Assembly (NCBI GenBank): GCA_019321725.1
Contig: CM033121.1
Span: 2,852,001 to 2,916,000, forward strand
Length of the DNA: 64,000 nt
Reading direction: 5' to 3'
DNA from: Paulownia fortunei
Lineage: Eukaryota > Streptophyta > Magnoliopsida > Lamiales > Paulowniaceae
Program-made: the position numbers and the translations under genes
In this document: one piece after another, positions 36,896 to 51,055 of the stretch
Numbering within the stretch: the stretch's first letter is position 1
How the letters are laid out: every line of letters starts with the position of its first letter
The notes under the pieces: model-generated
Told to the model about the DNA's origin: nothing
Databases searched by the model: none
Seen by the model: the letters and a program-made list of their open reading frames with translations, nothing else

Positions 36896-39800
36896 GACAG
36901 TGACTAAATTTCATGAATCCCAGAAAGAGAAAACGACCTTCCTCATATTAGATGTCAACTTTAACAAATGAATAGTGCATAAGATGAAGAACTTCAGCTA
37001 AACCAAGAACTCCAGACAGCAGAGCACTGTAAGCAAACATGTCAGAGAAATTAAATAAAGGATTAGTTCAACATAATCAGACAAGAAAGCATCTGATTTC
37101 CTGTAGGATCAATGCAAGTACTAAATGGATCACAAGCCATTGTGGTTCTCTAAATGAAATTTACATTTCAATCATAGAAAATGATACACGAGAAGCAAAT
37201 ACTGAAATACAGACACTAGAATTGTTGACCAAGAAAACTCATGAACATTTCAAGAACTGGCTAATCAAAGATTTTAGATGATACTGAATTTGATAAGACA
37301 CATGTTTTATATCCTACCACCACAAATAGATGTAATCAAACTCTCAGTTTGTTCATAATCTGAACACAACAAGGACAAGAAATCAAGAATTATTGCATCA
37401 AAGATCAATATGGGGCAAAAATATTATCAGGCCTGACCCCTATTCAAACATCAATTCATATAGCAAATTCAACCTGAGAATTCTATATATCGATTCAAAA
37501 CACCTTGAAATGAAACAGATATTATGATCGACACGACGGAGCAGCTCTGACAAAATCAAGTATGCTTCAAAGCAGAATCTGCAGAACAAAAGCTTGGTAT
37601 GAAATAATGCTTCCTGCCAGATGGCCTAACTGACACTCACACTCTTGATGACGCCCCCTAGCATCAAATTATCTACATACAGAATTCAGAGCTAAAATTT
37701 ATAACCAAAGTAAAACTAAGAATAGCCCACATGAGTTCTGTTTGGAGGAAAACCAAAGCCTTGAGTGGATCCATATCAAACAGAAATAAGGTCACTTATG
37801 AACCTCACAGCCTAATTTTGACCAGAAACAAAAATCAACCACCCACTCACCAAATCACAGAAGAAAACATGGTATTAAAAAAATATTATTTCTAAAAAAA
37901 ATAGTTTTCTCCTTTTGTATGACTTAACTCCAAATGAAAAGTTGGTCCTTTTCCACCTTAACAGAAAGATGAGTGCAAGAAAAATCTCAATACCAAAAAG
38001 TTGAACAAAAAAAGGGTTGTCAATTTTTCAAGAATTCCCCAACAAACCATATATTATAAGTCAAGAAAAGGACTTCAAATGATTAGAGTGCTGTACAGAA
38101 CTAACTAAGTTAAAATAATACTTCTCTTAATTATTTAAGAGAACTGCTGAGTGAAGCAGTATTAAACTAAATAAATGACCCTTAGCCAGAAAAAAAAAAG
38201 ACCAAGAACACCTAAAACATTATCACCAACCAAAAATTGTTCCAATTTATTCAATCAACAACATACAGAAATGAACTGGGGAAGGGATATCTATACTCTA
38301 TACTATGCTTAAAAGAATTATACAAGGAAGGATGAAAATCACTGAACCATTAAGTTGCTAAACATGGATCATTCCCTTATAAAAAAAAACATGGATCATT
38401 CATGGGAAAATATTGAATCCATCAAGTGTGGAAAAATAAGGAATTATTAATCCTTATTGTAACATGCCACTGGCAGCCATTTACTGCTAAAATCTTGAAC
38501 AAAATCAACCTAAAAAAAGAATTTATTCAAAGCAAGATAATAAGCTATTGAGATGAAGAGTCTTAGCCAATAAATGTGCATTATTACTTTTTTTTTTTCT
38601 TTTTTGCATGGGGCTCAAGAAAGATATTAAGCCACTTTTTTTTATCAAAGTTTGAAGGGTCAACTACTTGAAAGAGTTCCCTCTCTTTGCGGTCGTTTCT
38701 TTACCCGCCTTATTTCTCTTACTACTAGCTTTTCTCTCCTGAAAAATTCTTACTAAAAATATTAAACGATTCGAATTATGCTAGTAGATGATTCACAATA
38801 TATATTTATATAACATAATATTAAATTATTTGATATTTCTATACTCAATTCATATAAAAACTCTTACTTGTCAAATGAAAAGTTTCTTTTTACAAGGCTA
38901 TTGTATTTTATTCTAATTTATTCACATTTTTATTCTCAGAAGATTCATATATAATTGTGATTCATGAAATAAGTTAATTTTTTTTGCATATTTTGTTTAA
39001 AATTTTAATTCAATTTATACAGAATTACGGATTGGAAAACTTTCTCTTCGACAATAATATATGAAATGTGATGCTCTAATAAAAATAGTAAGAAATAATG
39101 TGTTCTCCACCTTTCAAAATGATTAATAGCCTACAAGAATGCCTTTTTTTTGCTATTATATTTCTCAAAATTAAAAAAAAAAAAAATTAAAGCAATTCAT
39201 ATGTTGTCATAATACAATTAGTGAAGTTGATTAGTATTAAGTATATGGAGGGGTCCTTTTGTGGCTGTGCTCAACTGCTTTGAAAATTTAACATGAGAAA
39301 ATGACATTTCATAATAAAAGGTGAAAGCTTATCCACATTGCTCAACATGTTTTATTAATTGAACAATGGCCAAAATTACGAATCTACCCTTCCATATTTT
39401 GCCTTTCAATGGCTCCTCTCAAGTAACTCAATGAGCAATATATAATGCTTAAAAATATTATTTTAAAATTAATGGACCCCAAGAAGGTCACTATTGTCAA
39501 TTCGGCTTATTTCGAAGGAAAAATGTCTGTGAAAATGAGATCCCAAGTTCACATGACAAAAACAATATTCCATATTTTCAGCTTGAAAAAAGTGGCTTCT
39601 TTTCAAAGGAATTTAATTAAAAACACACATATTCATTTTTCTTCTCGAAATTATCTCCTCTAATTAAGAAGTCTTCAAAATTCAGATATGAAATTTGAAA
39701 TTTGCATTTACAAACAAAAACGTAAATAATATGATATTAAAATTCTCGCCGTACAAGATACTATTACTAGTAAAATAACATATGAGATAACTCGAAATAC

Positions 39801-40158
39801 AATCTTAATTTTTATTTTTATTTCGAGACATTAGGCCAGACGAGCAATAATCCAATATATATCACAATCAATAATTCATACTACAAAATTATTATTTTAT
39901 ATATTAATAAGAAATTGAATTTTTGAAAAAGTTTTCATTTTTATTTTTTTTGGTGCTAATATTTAGATAGTTTGGCTTGTGACCAACAAGAATGCACTTA
40001 TGTTTGAACTTTTTTTAAGTAGTTGGGCCGCAAAAAAGAACCAAAAAGTTTTCCCCACTTTCTACCTACCTATTGAAGAATAAATTGATAGAAAATTTGG
40101 CCTCCCACCTATATATCAAGAAAAAACAAGAATTAGGTAAGAAATTAAAGACTAAACT

Positions 40159-40160
<2 letters not shown>

Positions 40161-40190
<30 letters not shown>
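40161..40190. repeat. AT dinucleotide microsatellite
   Basis: Fifteen uninterrupted AT units. Confidence 0.95.
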
Positions 40191-40193
<3 letters not shown>

Positions 40194-40602
40194 TTCATTT
40201 TAAATTTATTTATGGTGCAAGAAAGTGAACCTAAACTTCAAAACTAATAAGTGCACATTCAAAAACTAATGCTACAACTTATGTCATTTCAACCAAATAG
40301 ATGAAATTAAATAGTTTTTTTTTCTTCATTCTTGTTTGATAATCCATGTTAGATTTAAAATTAGTATGATTATTACTTGTCTTGTTTAACTATTAAAAAA
40401 ACCCTTCTCTTTTTATTTTTGTTTTTCAAATTTGGAATCTTGAAAAAGTACAAGTTCTCTTTTTTTTTTTTTTTGGTTTGCAATTACACCTTAATTGCCC
40501 TTCATTATGGTTAGTTTATTAGTCATTGTCATCATAGTGGCAAAAAGCATGTAGCAATAATTGAAAAATCAAAACACTAGGATATATACCAATATATATA
40601 TA

Positions 40603-40614
40603 TATAGGATATAT

Positions 40615-40656
<42 letters not shown>
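40603..40656. repeat. AT dinucleotide microsatellite, compound
   Basis: A run of 18 AT units at 40621-40656, preceded by shorter interrupted ATATAT stretches separated by GG and CAA. Confidence 0.9.
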
Positions 40657-40661
<5 letters not shown>

Positions 40662-41055
40662 GTGAGTATCATTGTCACTAGTGTATAAAAAATATCCCAA
40701 CAACCTCTGGTCGTCCCCAGATTCAGACCAAATCCATGAACACATAGTACATTGTTTTTTTTTTTTTGTGGGTCAATTATGTTATGTATGTGGAGTTGTT
40801 GGTGGAGGTTGCTATACATCCACTTTGTATTAATAATTATGTGGAGTGGGCAAAATTGGTGAACAGTCCAGGCTACCTAGCCCACTAAGCAATCAGCCCA
40901 TTTGCCCTTATTAACTGGGGAATCCTGTTGTGAAATTCCCAACAGGTGAAAACAAAAAATAAAAATTATGAGGTGGGGTGGGGAGGGGGGGGGTGGTTTC
41001 AAGATTTCTATTTAAATAATTGAGCCAATGAGATCTTGTTCTAGTAATGTGACCC

Positions 41056-41058
<3 letters not shown>

Positions 41059-41106
<48 letters not shown>

Positions 41107-41130
41107 AAAAGGTATATATATATATATATA
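41059..41130. repeat. AT dinucleotide microsatellite, interrupted
   Basis: About 22 AT units at 41059-41103, then AAGAAAAGG and a further nine TA units at 41112-41130. Confidence 0.9.
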
Positions 41131-42099
41131 AAGAAGAGGAAGAAAGAAGTTGATCTTTTGAAAGTATGGGATCGTATGTATACATGTGAAAAGCTCACAT
41201 CTTCATGTGATTACATAATTAATTTTAAATTAAATTGTTATATGTAGTTTTATTAAATATTAATTTTAAATTATTATTTTGCTAAAGAAATATGCCATTT
41301 AGAGCAGTTGCAGCTAATTTTTTCAGTTTAATCAATAAACGAATAAGATCATGTGATTGTGAAAAAATATTTTTCAGAAAAATAAAAAAAAATTGAATTT
41401 GTTATTAAAAGATATCCAAATAATAACAATTGAGTATGTTCAAAATAGAAATACAAGAACTAAGTTTTTGAAATTACAAAAATTACAATACTTAGTACAA
41501 ATTGCATTTCGTAAATGACACAACATAATAATAATAATTAATATTAAATAATAATGATTGTTGAGTGTTTGACAATTAAAGTTTAAATTTTAATTAGAGT
41601 TGATCAATAATACATTAAATAATTAATAATACTAAATAATAAGTAATAAATTTAATTATCTACTTAACTTATACAATGAGATGGTGCGATTAGAGTGCGA
41701 TTTCTTAAATTTTTAAACTGCCATCGTACTATTCGACAGTTCGATTTTTGTTTAAAACTTTGAAGGAATAGTGTAATGTAGTTCTAGCGATTTTTTAAAA
41801 AGTCATGATCACCCCTACTCACATTTAAAATAAAATTAAAAAAAAAGATAAAAACAAAAATAAATTAGTATTGATTCATTTGGTGAAATTTAAATTTAAA
41901 TTTAGTCTCTTCCGCTTGTTGAGTTGTGGCTGATTGATAACAAGTGGATTGTTACTCAATGATTCGTTTACTGATTGTGATATTTTTTTTTTTTAAAAAG
42001 TAAAAATATGAACAGTAAAAGGAGAAAATCAAAATTGTAGTGTAAATGATTATGTAGGATTGAATGCAGCAACCACAAGGGGAAGCATCATAATTCTCT

Positions 42100-42101
<2 letters not shown>

Positions 42102-42142
<41 letters not shown>
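42102..42142. repeat. CT dinucleotide microsatellite
   Basis: About 20 CT units without interruption in gene-free DNA. Confidence 0.95.
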
Positions 42143-42145
<3 letters not shown>

Positions 42146-42417
42146 AAATATGTCAATTTCTTTGTCTAATAATCCTAACACAAGAAAAATTGAAAATGGT
42201 TTGAGGTAAAATATTCTATCTTAAACATATATATTGAGATCAGATCATTTTTGGATATTATTTGATTTAGCTTTGTGAGTGTTTATATTTTTTAGTTAAA
42301 ACTTGTATTATTATATATATATATAATGCACGTACATATAAATAATTAAAAAATACTTTCATTTTTCATACACACTTTAAACCGTTGAATAATAGTCTAT
42401 AATTTTGAGGTAAAACG

Positions 42418-42783
42418 TTTAGTACACATATTATATTTACTCATATAATACTTGACGAATAATATATATTATAATAAATATTTTAAAATTAAAATTAATC
42501 TAAAAATTATTTAAAAGTTGTTTATATATATTAATTGAATATCATATAAATAAAGAATAAAAATCCTAATATTTATGAATACAATAATTATTATTAAATA
42601 ACTATTTCTAAGTTATGTCATAGTTATAAATTGAATAATATAGAAACACATATAAAATAATTCTTACATAATTTAGAAATAAGTACAAACACAAAATCAT
42701 ATCAAAATAATATCAAAATAAGTTGTATTTTTATCCCGAATAATTCTTTTACATTCGTATTTTACTCATATATTTATGAATTT
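42418..42783 (+). repeat. Dispersed AT-rich repeat, copy 2 (inverted relative to 23118-23504)
   Basis: Partner of the segment at 23118-23504 in opposite orientation, 19 kb apart. Similarity runs almost end to end with many substitutions and small indels. It contains no ORF, and the ends could not be defined from two copies. Confidence 0.75.
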
Positions 42784-43295
42784 TTATATTATCCAATTTG
42801 ATATTTTTGATCAATTTTTATCGTAAATTTTAATAAAAAATTATAATATATTCATGCGTTTTAAAAAATTAATTTTTTTCCAACCCATTTTTTTCATAAA
42901 ACTAACTAGGGTTACTATTAGTATTTTGAGTTGGCAAGTGAATAGACACATGGACACATTTAATCCATGGTGACTAGTACATTTGGGTCATCAATGTGAC
43001 TTGATAAAGAACTCAAAATAAATACCTATCAGTTAAGTTGGTGACTAGTACATTTGGTTCAGGTAGAAAGCAATAACTGCAAATTTACCATTTTTATTTT
43101 ATGGCCATTAAAGAGTTTGAATTTGCATTCAAGATTGCCCTATGGTCCCTCTAGTTTCAAAAATTGAATTTATAGCATATATATTGCCTATTTATTTTGT
43201 GGGTTTGTTGATTATGATATTTATTTTTTAAAATATTAGATGAAAAAAAAATATGTTGAATGAGAACTTTTGAGATCGAGCACTTGCACAATTAG

Positions 43296-43606
43296 GATTA
43301 TAATAGTCTTTTTCATGACAAGATTAGACACGTCGAGAACATACCAACATGTTTGTTTTGTACACTTGTATGTTCAATATTGAGAAAATTATAATTTATA
43401 TCTAGTTTGGCCGAACATAACAAATTATATGATAAGTGCAATTATTCTCGTTTTATAATTAATTAATTTGCTAGTAAGATTATGATTATAATAGCCTTTC
43501 TCATGATAAGATTGGACACGTTGAGAAAACACCAACAAATCTAGTTTGACCGAATACAACAAATTACATGGTAAGTATAATTATTTTCACTTTATAAATA
43601 GTTAAT
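43296..43606 (+). repeat. Imperfect local tandem duplication
   Basis: Unit A (about 43296-43466) and unit B (about 43484-43606) share GATTATAATAG, CATGAYAAGATT, GACACGTYGAGAA, ATCTAGTTTG and a common tail TATAATTATTYTC with few differences. Unit B lacks about 45 bases present in the middle of unit A, from CATGTTTGTTTTGTACAC onward. Confidence 0.8.
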
Positions 43607-44334
43607 ACATTAATATAAAATAATTATTTAATAAAAATAAAATGATTGACTTGATCCAATTGAATTTATATTAAAATTTCAGAAAATGTTGTTACATGTC
43701 TGCAACATGATTGTGAGGTTGTTTATATATTCTATGCTATCAAAAACATTGTGCATTAATTGTTTGGAAGTATGAAATTAATGATTTGGGGACCATGCCC
43801 TCTTCCTCCATGCCAAAAAAGGACAACTAGTGCACAATTGTGTTTCCTTTCTTTTAACATTTGTACTCTATTATGCCAATGTCAATATCCTAAGAGCTTG
43901 AAGCATATTTGAAGCAAGTTAAAGACAAAAAATAAGGACCAATGCGGAGCACCCCCCCCCCCCCCCTCCCAACCCCCACAAAAAATTAAATTAAATTAAT
44001 AAATAAATAATTGATTAGTTTTCCTCAATATGCATAAGCATGTACTAAAACATGATTATTTGCGAATTATATTCTTATTCTTAACTATAAACATAATTGT
44101 TTCCTCCAACCATGAGATGTTTTCTTTCCATATCTGGATCTTGGATAATCACCATAAATAGAAAAAGGAAGTTTAATGCATGGCCCGATTAAACATCAAG
44201 TGTATATATACATATATTTGTGGGGAGAGTTGATTATGATTAAGCTTTGGCTATTAACATGTTTTATTCCTACTTAGTTGCTTTGACAAAGTCATTAAGC
44301 TAATAGATTAACTTCACTAGTCAATAATTGGAGC

Positions 44335-44841
44335 CATTGTTTTAAAAACCACATCGGACCATTTGGTTAAATCGGAAGCTGCCGTCAATTCGCTTCGACT
44401 AGATTTAATTAACAAAAAATAAGTTAAATCGATCAAAATTGATAAAAAAATCGATTTAAATTGGTCAAAATTATTATTTTTAGAAAGTTTAAATTTGATA
44501 TTTTATTTTTTTTGTTATTATTATTTTTTTTATTTATTTTTTTGTAAATGATGATATAGGTTCTTCAACCATCTCCAGGTGAAAACTTGGTATTTGATTA
44601 TATGTATAAGGTTATTTGGATATTAAACTTCATTAAAATTTAGATTTTTTTAGTTGGTTATTATAATTATTTTTTTTTACTTTTAAAGTTTAGTACATAA
44701 CAATTAATTTATTACATTATTATTTTAAATAATATTAAAAAAAATATAGTTATTTTTTATTAGATTGATTAGATCGACACTTAAACCGATTCCATCAATT
44801 AACCGATGATTGATAATATAATTAATTTAATGAAAACATTG
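44335..44841. mobile_element. MITE-like element, copy A
   Basis: A 507-bp AT-rich element starts CATTGTTTTAAAAACC and ends TGAAAACATTG, so its ends are short inverted repeats (complement of the right end: CAATGTTTTCA). It is homologous to 57444-57870. Shared internal words include ACAATTAATTTATTA and TTTTTATTAGAT. No coding sequence and no clear target duplication. Confidence 0.6.
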
Positions 44842-46238
44842 TTTATAGCAACTAGCAAGACTACTTAACCCTTGCCTAGAAGTAAAGGAAGGGAAAAAAA
44901 TTATTTAAATGAAAATTAGATTACATGCGTTAATGCAACACAGGGTATACTAAGTTACTAGTTGAATCCAAAACAACGACCTCATTAACTTCGATACTTA
45001 AATAAAATATTTCAACGTAGATAAACTAAAAATACAAATTATAAATAACAGCATAATACATTCCAAAATATATTATAGAAAATGTTTAATCCTGGAATAT
45101 GTCAATAAAATCAATATTAAAACATTAGGTATAATAATATGAGATAACATCAAACACCCAAAATTTAAGCAAGCTTCATGGAACCAAAAAATAAAAAATA
45201 AAAAATAAAAGAAAAGGGGAAAAATAAACCATAAGATTTAGGAATAATCTAAAATATTAAAAAAGTATTGACTAAAATGGTGTTGTGCAAAGCTGGTTCA
45301 CGGAATTCCAGTCACGTGCCCCTAAGATCAAGGACAAAATCAAAAGAAAGAAATCCAAAAAGATAAACCTCTAATTGAAAATTAAAAAGAAATAAAAAAG
45401 GAGGGTTGTCACGGGATTCCAGGCTGTTCATTTTAATTATTTAATATGTAAAAATAATAATAAAATAAAATTGCTTTTTATTTTTATGGTGAATAAAAAT
45501 TATAATTTTTTGCTGGTTTGTTTGATATTGAAGCTTTATTTTTATGGAAATTGAGATGAAAAATTATGGGAAAAAAAGAAAATAAACAAATCTTTTTTTA
45601 GTAGATGGCTAGTGCATATCTTTTTTAGTCCTTTAGTATATCCATTAATAATTAGATTTATTGTTTTTTTAACAATAATGATTAGATTTATTGTTTAGTT
45701 CAATTAAATGATATACAATTAGGATTTTGTCAACTAAAGAAGACAATTCTTACTGAAAATGACTTGTCTAAGTATATGAAAAAAAGTACTTTGTAGTTCA
45801 AATCTGAGATTTTCTCTTCACAAGTATATTAGTAATAAATTTAATAATTTGCAGCCATCCTAGGACATAAATTTGGCATATAAAAACTATAAAAAAATAA
45901 TTTGATGATCATTTAATTATTTTCTTATTTTCGGGCGGGCCCGTTTTCTCTTTTTTAAAAAAAATAATAATTAATTTTTAATTTTGTGAGGTGAAATTAA
46001 ATCCTATTTTTCCAGACATGATTTTATTATGAACTATTAATAGACAATCTTTTTTGATGGAAAAAAACCAAAAAAAAAACATGTATTGAGTGTTGATATA
46101 ATACTAATTAAAATTTGAATATCATTAATCCAACATAACTAACTCATTAACACCCATAAATTTGATTTAACAATTTTTTTTAATATGTACACTGAGGTCC
46201 TATTTTTTTATTTTTTATTTTATTTTTTGTGGAGAAGG

Positions 46239-46290
46239 ATGGGGTGGGGGGGTGGGGGAGGTGGGGTTGGGTGTGGGTGTGGGTGTGGGG
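46239..46290 (+). repeat. G-rich tract with GTGTGGG repeats
   Basis: About 52 bases composed of G runs of 3-7 separated by one to three bases, ending in GGTGTGGGTGTGGGTGTGGGG. It sits directly after a T-rich stretch. It meets the usual sequence rule for G-quadruplex formation; whether it folds is unknown. Confidence 0.8.
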
Positions 46291-48354
46291 ATAATTACTG
46301 ATGTCCTTTTCATAAGCATTTAGAGCAGCTGCCACTGTATGGCAAATGGTAGTTGTGCTAATCAGGTGGGTACAGAGCGTTTGGTGCCCATCAGGATTTG
46401 TGGTCCACACCATCCGATAATTACTCTGTACATTCATCCCCTTTGTTAGGGATTTGGATTGTTTAGAAGAATGATGAATTATATTATTAGTTATATTAAG
46501 ATATTAAAAACTAATTTAATATAATTAATAATTCTAAATTACGTATATATAATTTAATGGAAAAATCTATCATTAAAACAAACAATTGCCTATACATAGG
46601 TGGACTTGAAATTAAGACGTAGTCTTAAATAGAGAATTTTAGGACCTCACTTTATTATTTGGACAAGAATTTATCGACAAATGATTGCAAATAGGTGGAT
46701 TTTTTTATTTTTGTTTTGGATTTATTTTTCTTTCTTATCACGGGCAATTTTCTCTATATATTTGTGATTGACTTCTATCAAATTATATGAATGTGACGTA
46801 AAAATATTGAATTCAAAATTATAACGTAGTTATGGTGTAAATGAATCAAGTTCGAATATATTATTATTTAATTTTATATAATTTTTATTAAATTTTAAAT
46901 TTATTTTTTATTTTGTTTGATTATTAATCGACTTAAGCTAGAATGCGCTTTAATTCATTCGAATATGAGGCGAGTTCGAGTAATTTTTTAATTTAGTCAA
47001 ACTTCAGTCGAATTTTAAATTTTAATTTTAATTTTTTCTAAATCTAGTTTATTATATTTAATGAACGAACTCTGTCAAACTTTTATCAATAAGTCGATCT
47101 CGAATATTGAACAATTATTTTTCAACCTTAAAACAGCACTTGAAACCATATAAATTGCATTGAAAATCTCAATTTATTCGATAATAAATCTTATATATTC
47201 TCTAACATTTTCCCACACCTTTTCCCGCACGTCTAACTTTATTTAAGAGTTAGCTCATGCATTTTGGAGATTATGAAGTGTTACTTATTTTATTAAATGA
47301 TAGTTAAGACAAGTTTTTGAGTTTTATTTTTATATTAATGTTTTCAAACATTGAATATGCAATTCAAGTTTGCTCCAAAAGGTCCGACCCGCATACCCAG
47401 AAAAACCTTTCCCTAACCCAGAAAAATTATTTATGATGGGGCATGGGTCAACTCAATATCCTAACCTGCAAGTTTTTTCATGTATAAGGGTCATTTTGTC
47501 CTTGTATTTGGATTCTAGTATACAAACTAGAATCTCCATTGAATTGTTAACAAGGGGAATTTTTTGGCTTTGTGAAAATCTGCACAAAATGTTTGGAATA
47601 TTACTGTTGAATGATTGACTGAAAGAGGCATTCCTATTATAATTTTACAATTTTACCCTCAAAACGGACCAAACTTTAAAAACTATTTGACGATTATTTA
47701 TAAACTGGTTCAATCATTCCACCAAAATTCTGTCTCAATTATTTGTTTTTTGCACAATAAATGTACAGTCTTGATTCTATTGAACTGGGAACGTATAATT
47801 TTGTAGAGGAACTTAAACCCTGCAAATTTTATTTTATTATATAGTTTTTAAAATTCAATTCAAATCGCTCTAAAATAAAAGGAATTAAATTAATTTGTTT
47901 TTTTTTTTAAGAAATGAATCTCTGTATGTTCCATCAGCATTGTGTTTCATAATTTACTGAACTTCAGTAACATCAATTAAACTTTGAAAAAGTTCAACCA
48001 AATTCCCAAAAAAGTAAAATAAAATAAAATAAAATAAAAAGAATGAAGCATCAAGTGAGAAAGGAAAACCCACACACACACTAAAAATGAAATTCCCAAG
48101 AAGAAGCCTCAAATACATATATAAGTAGTTTAATAAATGGCAAGAATATTTCATGCAATATTAAAATAAGGGTATTATAATATTTTGACTTAATGTGTTA
48201 TATATTAATTATTCCAACTCATCAAGCACCATGTTATCTGACAATAAGGTGCCAAAAGATTGCATCTTGGCTCAAGAAAAAACATAGCCCCCCCTCATGG
48301 GAAACCCCAAAGGAGGCCCCCCTTTAATTTTTAAGTAGCATTCCTATACTACAT

Positions 48355-48398
48355 ACCCTACCCCCGCAACCCCACCCCTCATACTACCCCCACCCCAT
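48355..48398 (-). repeat. C-rich tract (G-quadruplex pattern on the complementary strand)
   Basis: At least five runs of three or more C occur within 44 bases in otherwise AT-rich DNA, giving matching G runs on the complementary strand. No gene is near it. Confidence 0.7.
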
Positions 48399-51055
48399 GA
48401 ATTCTGTGTTATCTAGCCCTCACATAATTGATAAATGACAAAAATCAATTGGTGCACAAATGCAAAATAAAAAATAATTTATAATTAAAGGAACAAATGA
48501 AAGTTGTATTCAAGAAAATAATCAATTGTTATTTAGAAATAAACTCTGGTTTCATTTTGCTTCTGGCCTTAATTTGAATTAATTCACTTTAGGTAAGAAG
48601 TGGATTTTTTTTTTTTAAGAAGTTACTTATAAAGTGCATAATGGGATCTATTGCCATGAAATTAATGTCAAAATAGTTTAAAAGCTTGTACAATTTCAAT
48701 TAGAGTATTATCTAACTTAATTCAAATAATAACTTGTGAAATTTGTTTACTTATTTGTCACTTGAAAAGGGTTAAATAGTATTGAAATTCCCAAACCAAC
48801 CCAATTTTGTAAATTTTATGAACTACATTTTCTCACAAATCAAATATTAGGTGGCCCACAACCCCCATTTTAATTGTCATCTTACGACTAATTTCTTTCG
48901 TTACTTTAAATTTCCTGCAATTTTCTACAAGCTAAACGAAATTGCATGACCGGCTTTATATCAGTATTTGGAGAAGTAAAAGGGCTTGTTTGAAAAGGGA
49001 TTTTTATTATTATTTTTATTTTTGAACAAAACATCGATCTATAGTTTTTTTTTTATCAATTAATCAATTTATAAAGAAAACCCCTTAATTTTCTTTCAAA
49101 TTCAAGTGTCCACAAGCTGTTATTTTCTTGTCGTGAGTCAATTTCAGTAATCACATTCACAAACCATGACACAGATTCCCTTTTCGTTATGTCGATGTAA
49201 TGATGCTGCAGGCCAAGGCCTTGGACCATGATGGTTATGGAAATTTTATTTTATTTTAATTTAATAGATAATTAATTCAGAATTAGGATCGAGTTGATAG
49301 TTTAAATTCTATAAAAAATCCAAATGGTTCAAAAATTTCAAACACCTGCAAAATAAGATAATCAAACCACAAAATTTACATTAGATAAAAAAAATTATAA
49401 TATCTATATTTTAAAATGAACATGTACTAGGTATGCATTTTAATTTCCTTATCTGAATTAGTAATTATTTTATTAAATATTCACTGACTTAAACATTAAA
49501 TGGACTTCAATCGAATTCTCCTAACTGTCTATTTTTTCAACAACTAAAGAATCGACTTTAAAGTAATAAATCAATAAAAACATGATTGAGGTATAATTTA
49601 CACATTTCAACACTCCATAAAATGAATATGTACTGTGATAATTGGCTAATGGAGATGAAAAAAGAAAAAGAAAAAGAAACAGATAAGCTTGAGGTTGAGG
49701 AGCAACCATCAATTTCTTCAATCTTACTCTATTCAAATACAGTCTTTATTGAGCAATAGATCCTCAATTTATTCTCAACCTACTTATAGATCCAAACTGC
49801 TTCCATTTTAGGCACTAACAACTCCCTTTTGAGTTTTGAAAAAAGGCTAAGATTTAATACTTTCTTTAATGCTGCAAAATCCAAAATGATATTCAATTTA
49901 AGGAAAAAGATGCAATAAAAAGGTTAATTGTATGTTTGGTATAAAGGAATTGTTGTTATTTTTTGAAAGTCATTTTCACCTTTTTATGCATCACATATAA
50001 CTTAATAAGAAATAAGGGTATTTTTGGTTGGATTGTATACTACACATACGATGCATTATTTATTAAACTCGGCGAATGATACTCTGTTTTTACAAATTAT
50101 AAATTTTATTCAAAACTCAATTTTAATACTAACATTGTTTCTTAGCGTTTACTTAAATAAAGATAAATCTAAAAAAATAGATAAAATTGTCTGTTCTCAT
50201 TCAATACATTTTCATATATTTTTCATTTACATACTTTTGAGCTGAACTTTTCCCAAAAAATAAAAAAAAATCACATTATATTCTTAAGTATTAATCTGAG
50301 TTCTTTGTATTTGTCTGTCCCATAGTTTACTAATATGGAAAAAGGATAAATCCAAGGTGGAATCATATTCTGTTCCAGAGTAGAATGATTCCAATCCTTA
50401 TTGCCAAAGAGGCATAGGAAAACAAAATCGATGGACATAGAGTCATGGACCATGAGGGAAATTCCAAATAATATTGCTATAGCTCTTAGTACTGTTCCTT
50501 GTTACAAAAAATAAATGTTTTAAATGTTTAATTCCAATTTGCATTAAAGTGATTTGCCTCTGTTTTCTACTGCTACATGCACAGTAATAATAAAAAAAAG
50601 AATCAAGAAATCCCAAGAAGAGAGATGCAGAGACAAGGAGTTAAAAAAGGCCATAAATGGGGTTGTTAGAGTAGAAATTACTGCTCACAGTAGAAGAAAG
50701 GAAAAGGTTAGTGTACAACTGGCTGCTGTAGCCCTGACCTGTGACAAGGGATGTTGATTTTGCTCATAGAAAAAGGCAATGCAAGAAACAAGGGAAAAAA
50801 GTGAAAGTTAGGTTGCCAAGGACCCAAGGTAATTATAGGCTTAGAAAGCAAAATGCCAGTCCAGCACTGCCCCTGACCTCTCCTTTCTCTCTCTTCACCG
50901 TCTCTCTCTCTCCTTGGCTACACAGATCTTTGCTTGGCTCAAGCCAAAGTCTATTCAAGAAACAAGAATAAAGAAAAACCCATTTGTCCAAATGCCCATT
51001 TCAACCTCAACCTCAAAGGCAAAGGCTTTTCTTTTCCTTTCCTCTCTCTTCATCA

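Noticed and set aside
46180..46437. Minus-strand 85-codon ORF
   Set aside because: Half of it is low-complexity His/Thr/Pro from the G-rich tract; no domain visible.
46821..47120. Repeat resembling CGAGTTCGAG-type plant elements
   Set aside because: Scattered short similarities only; no termini or second copy in the window.
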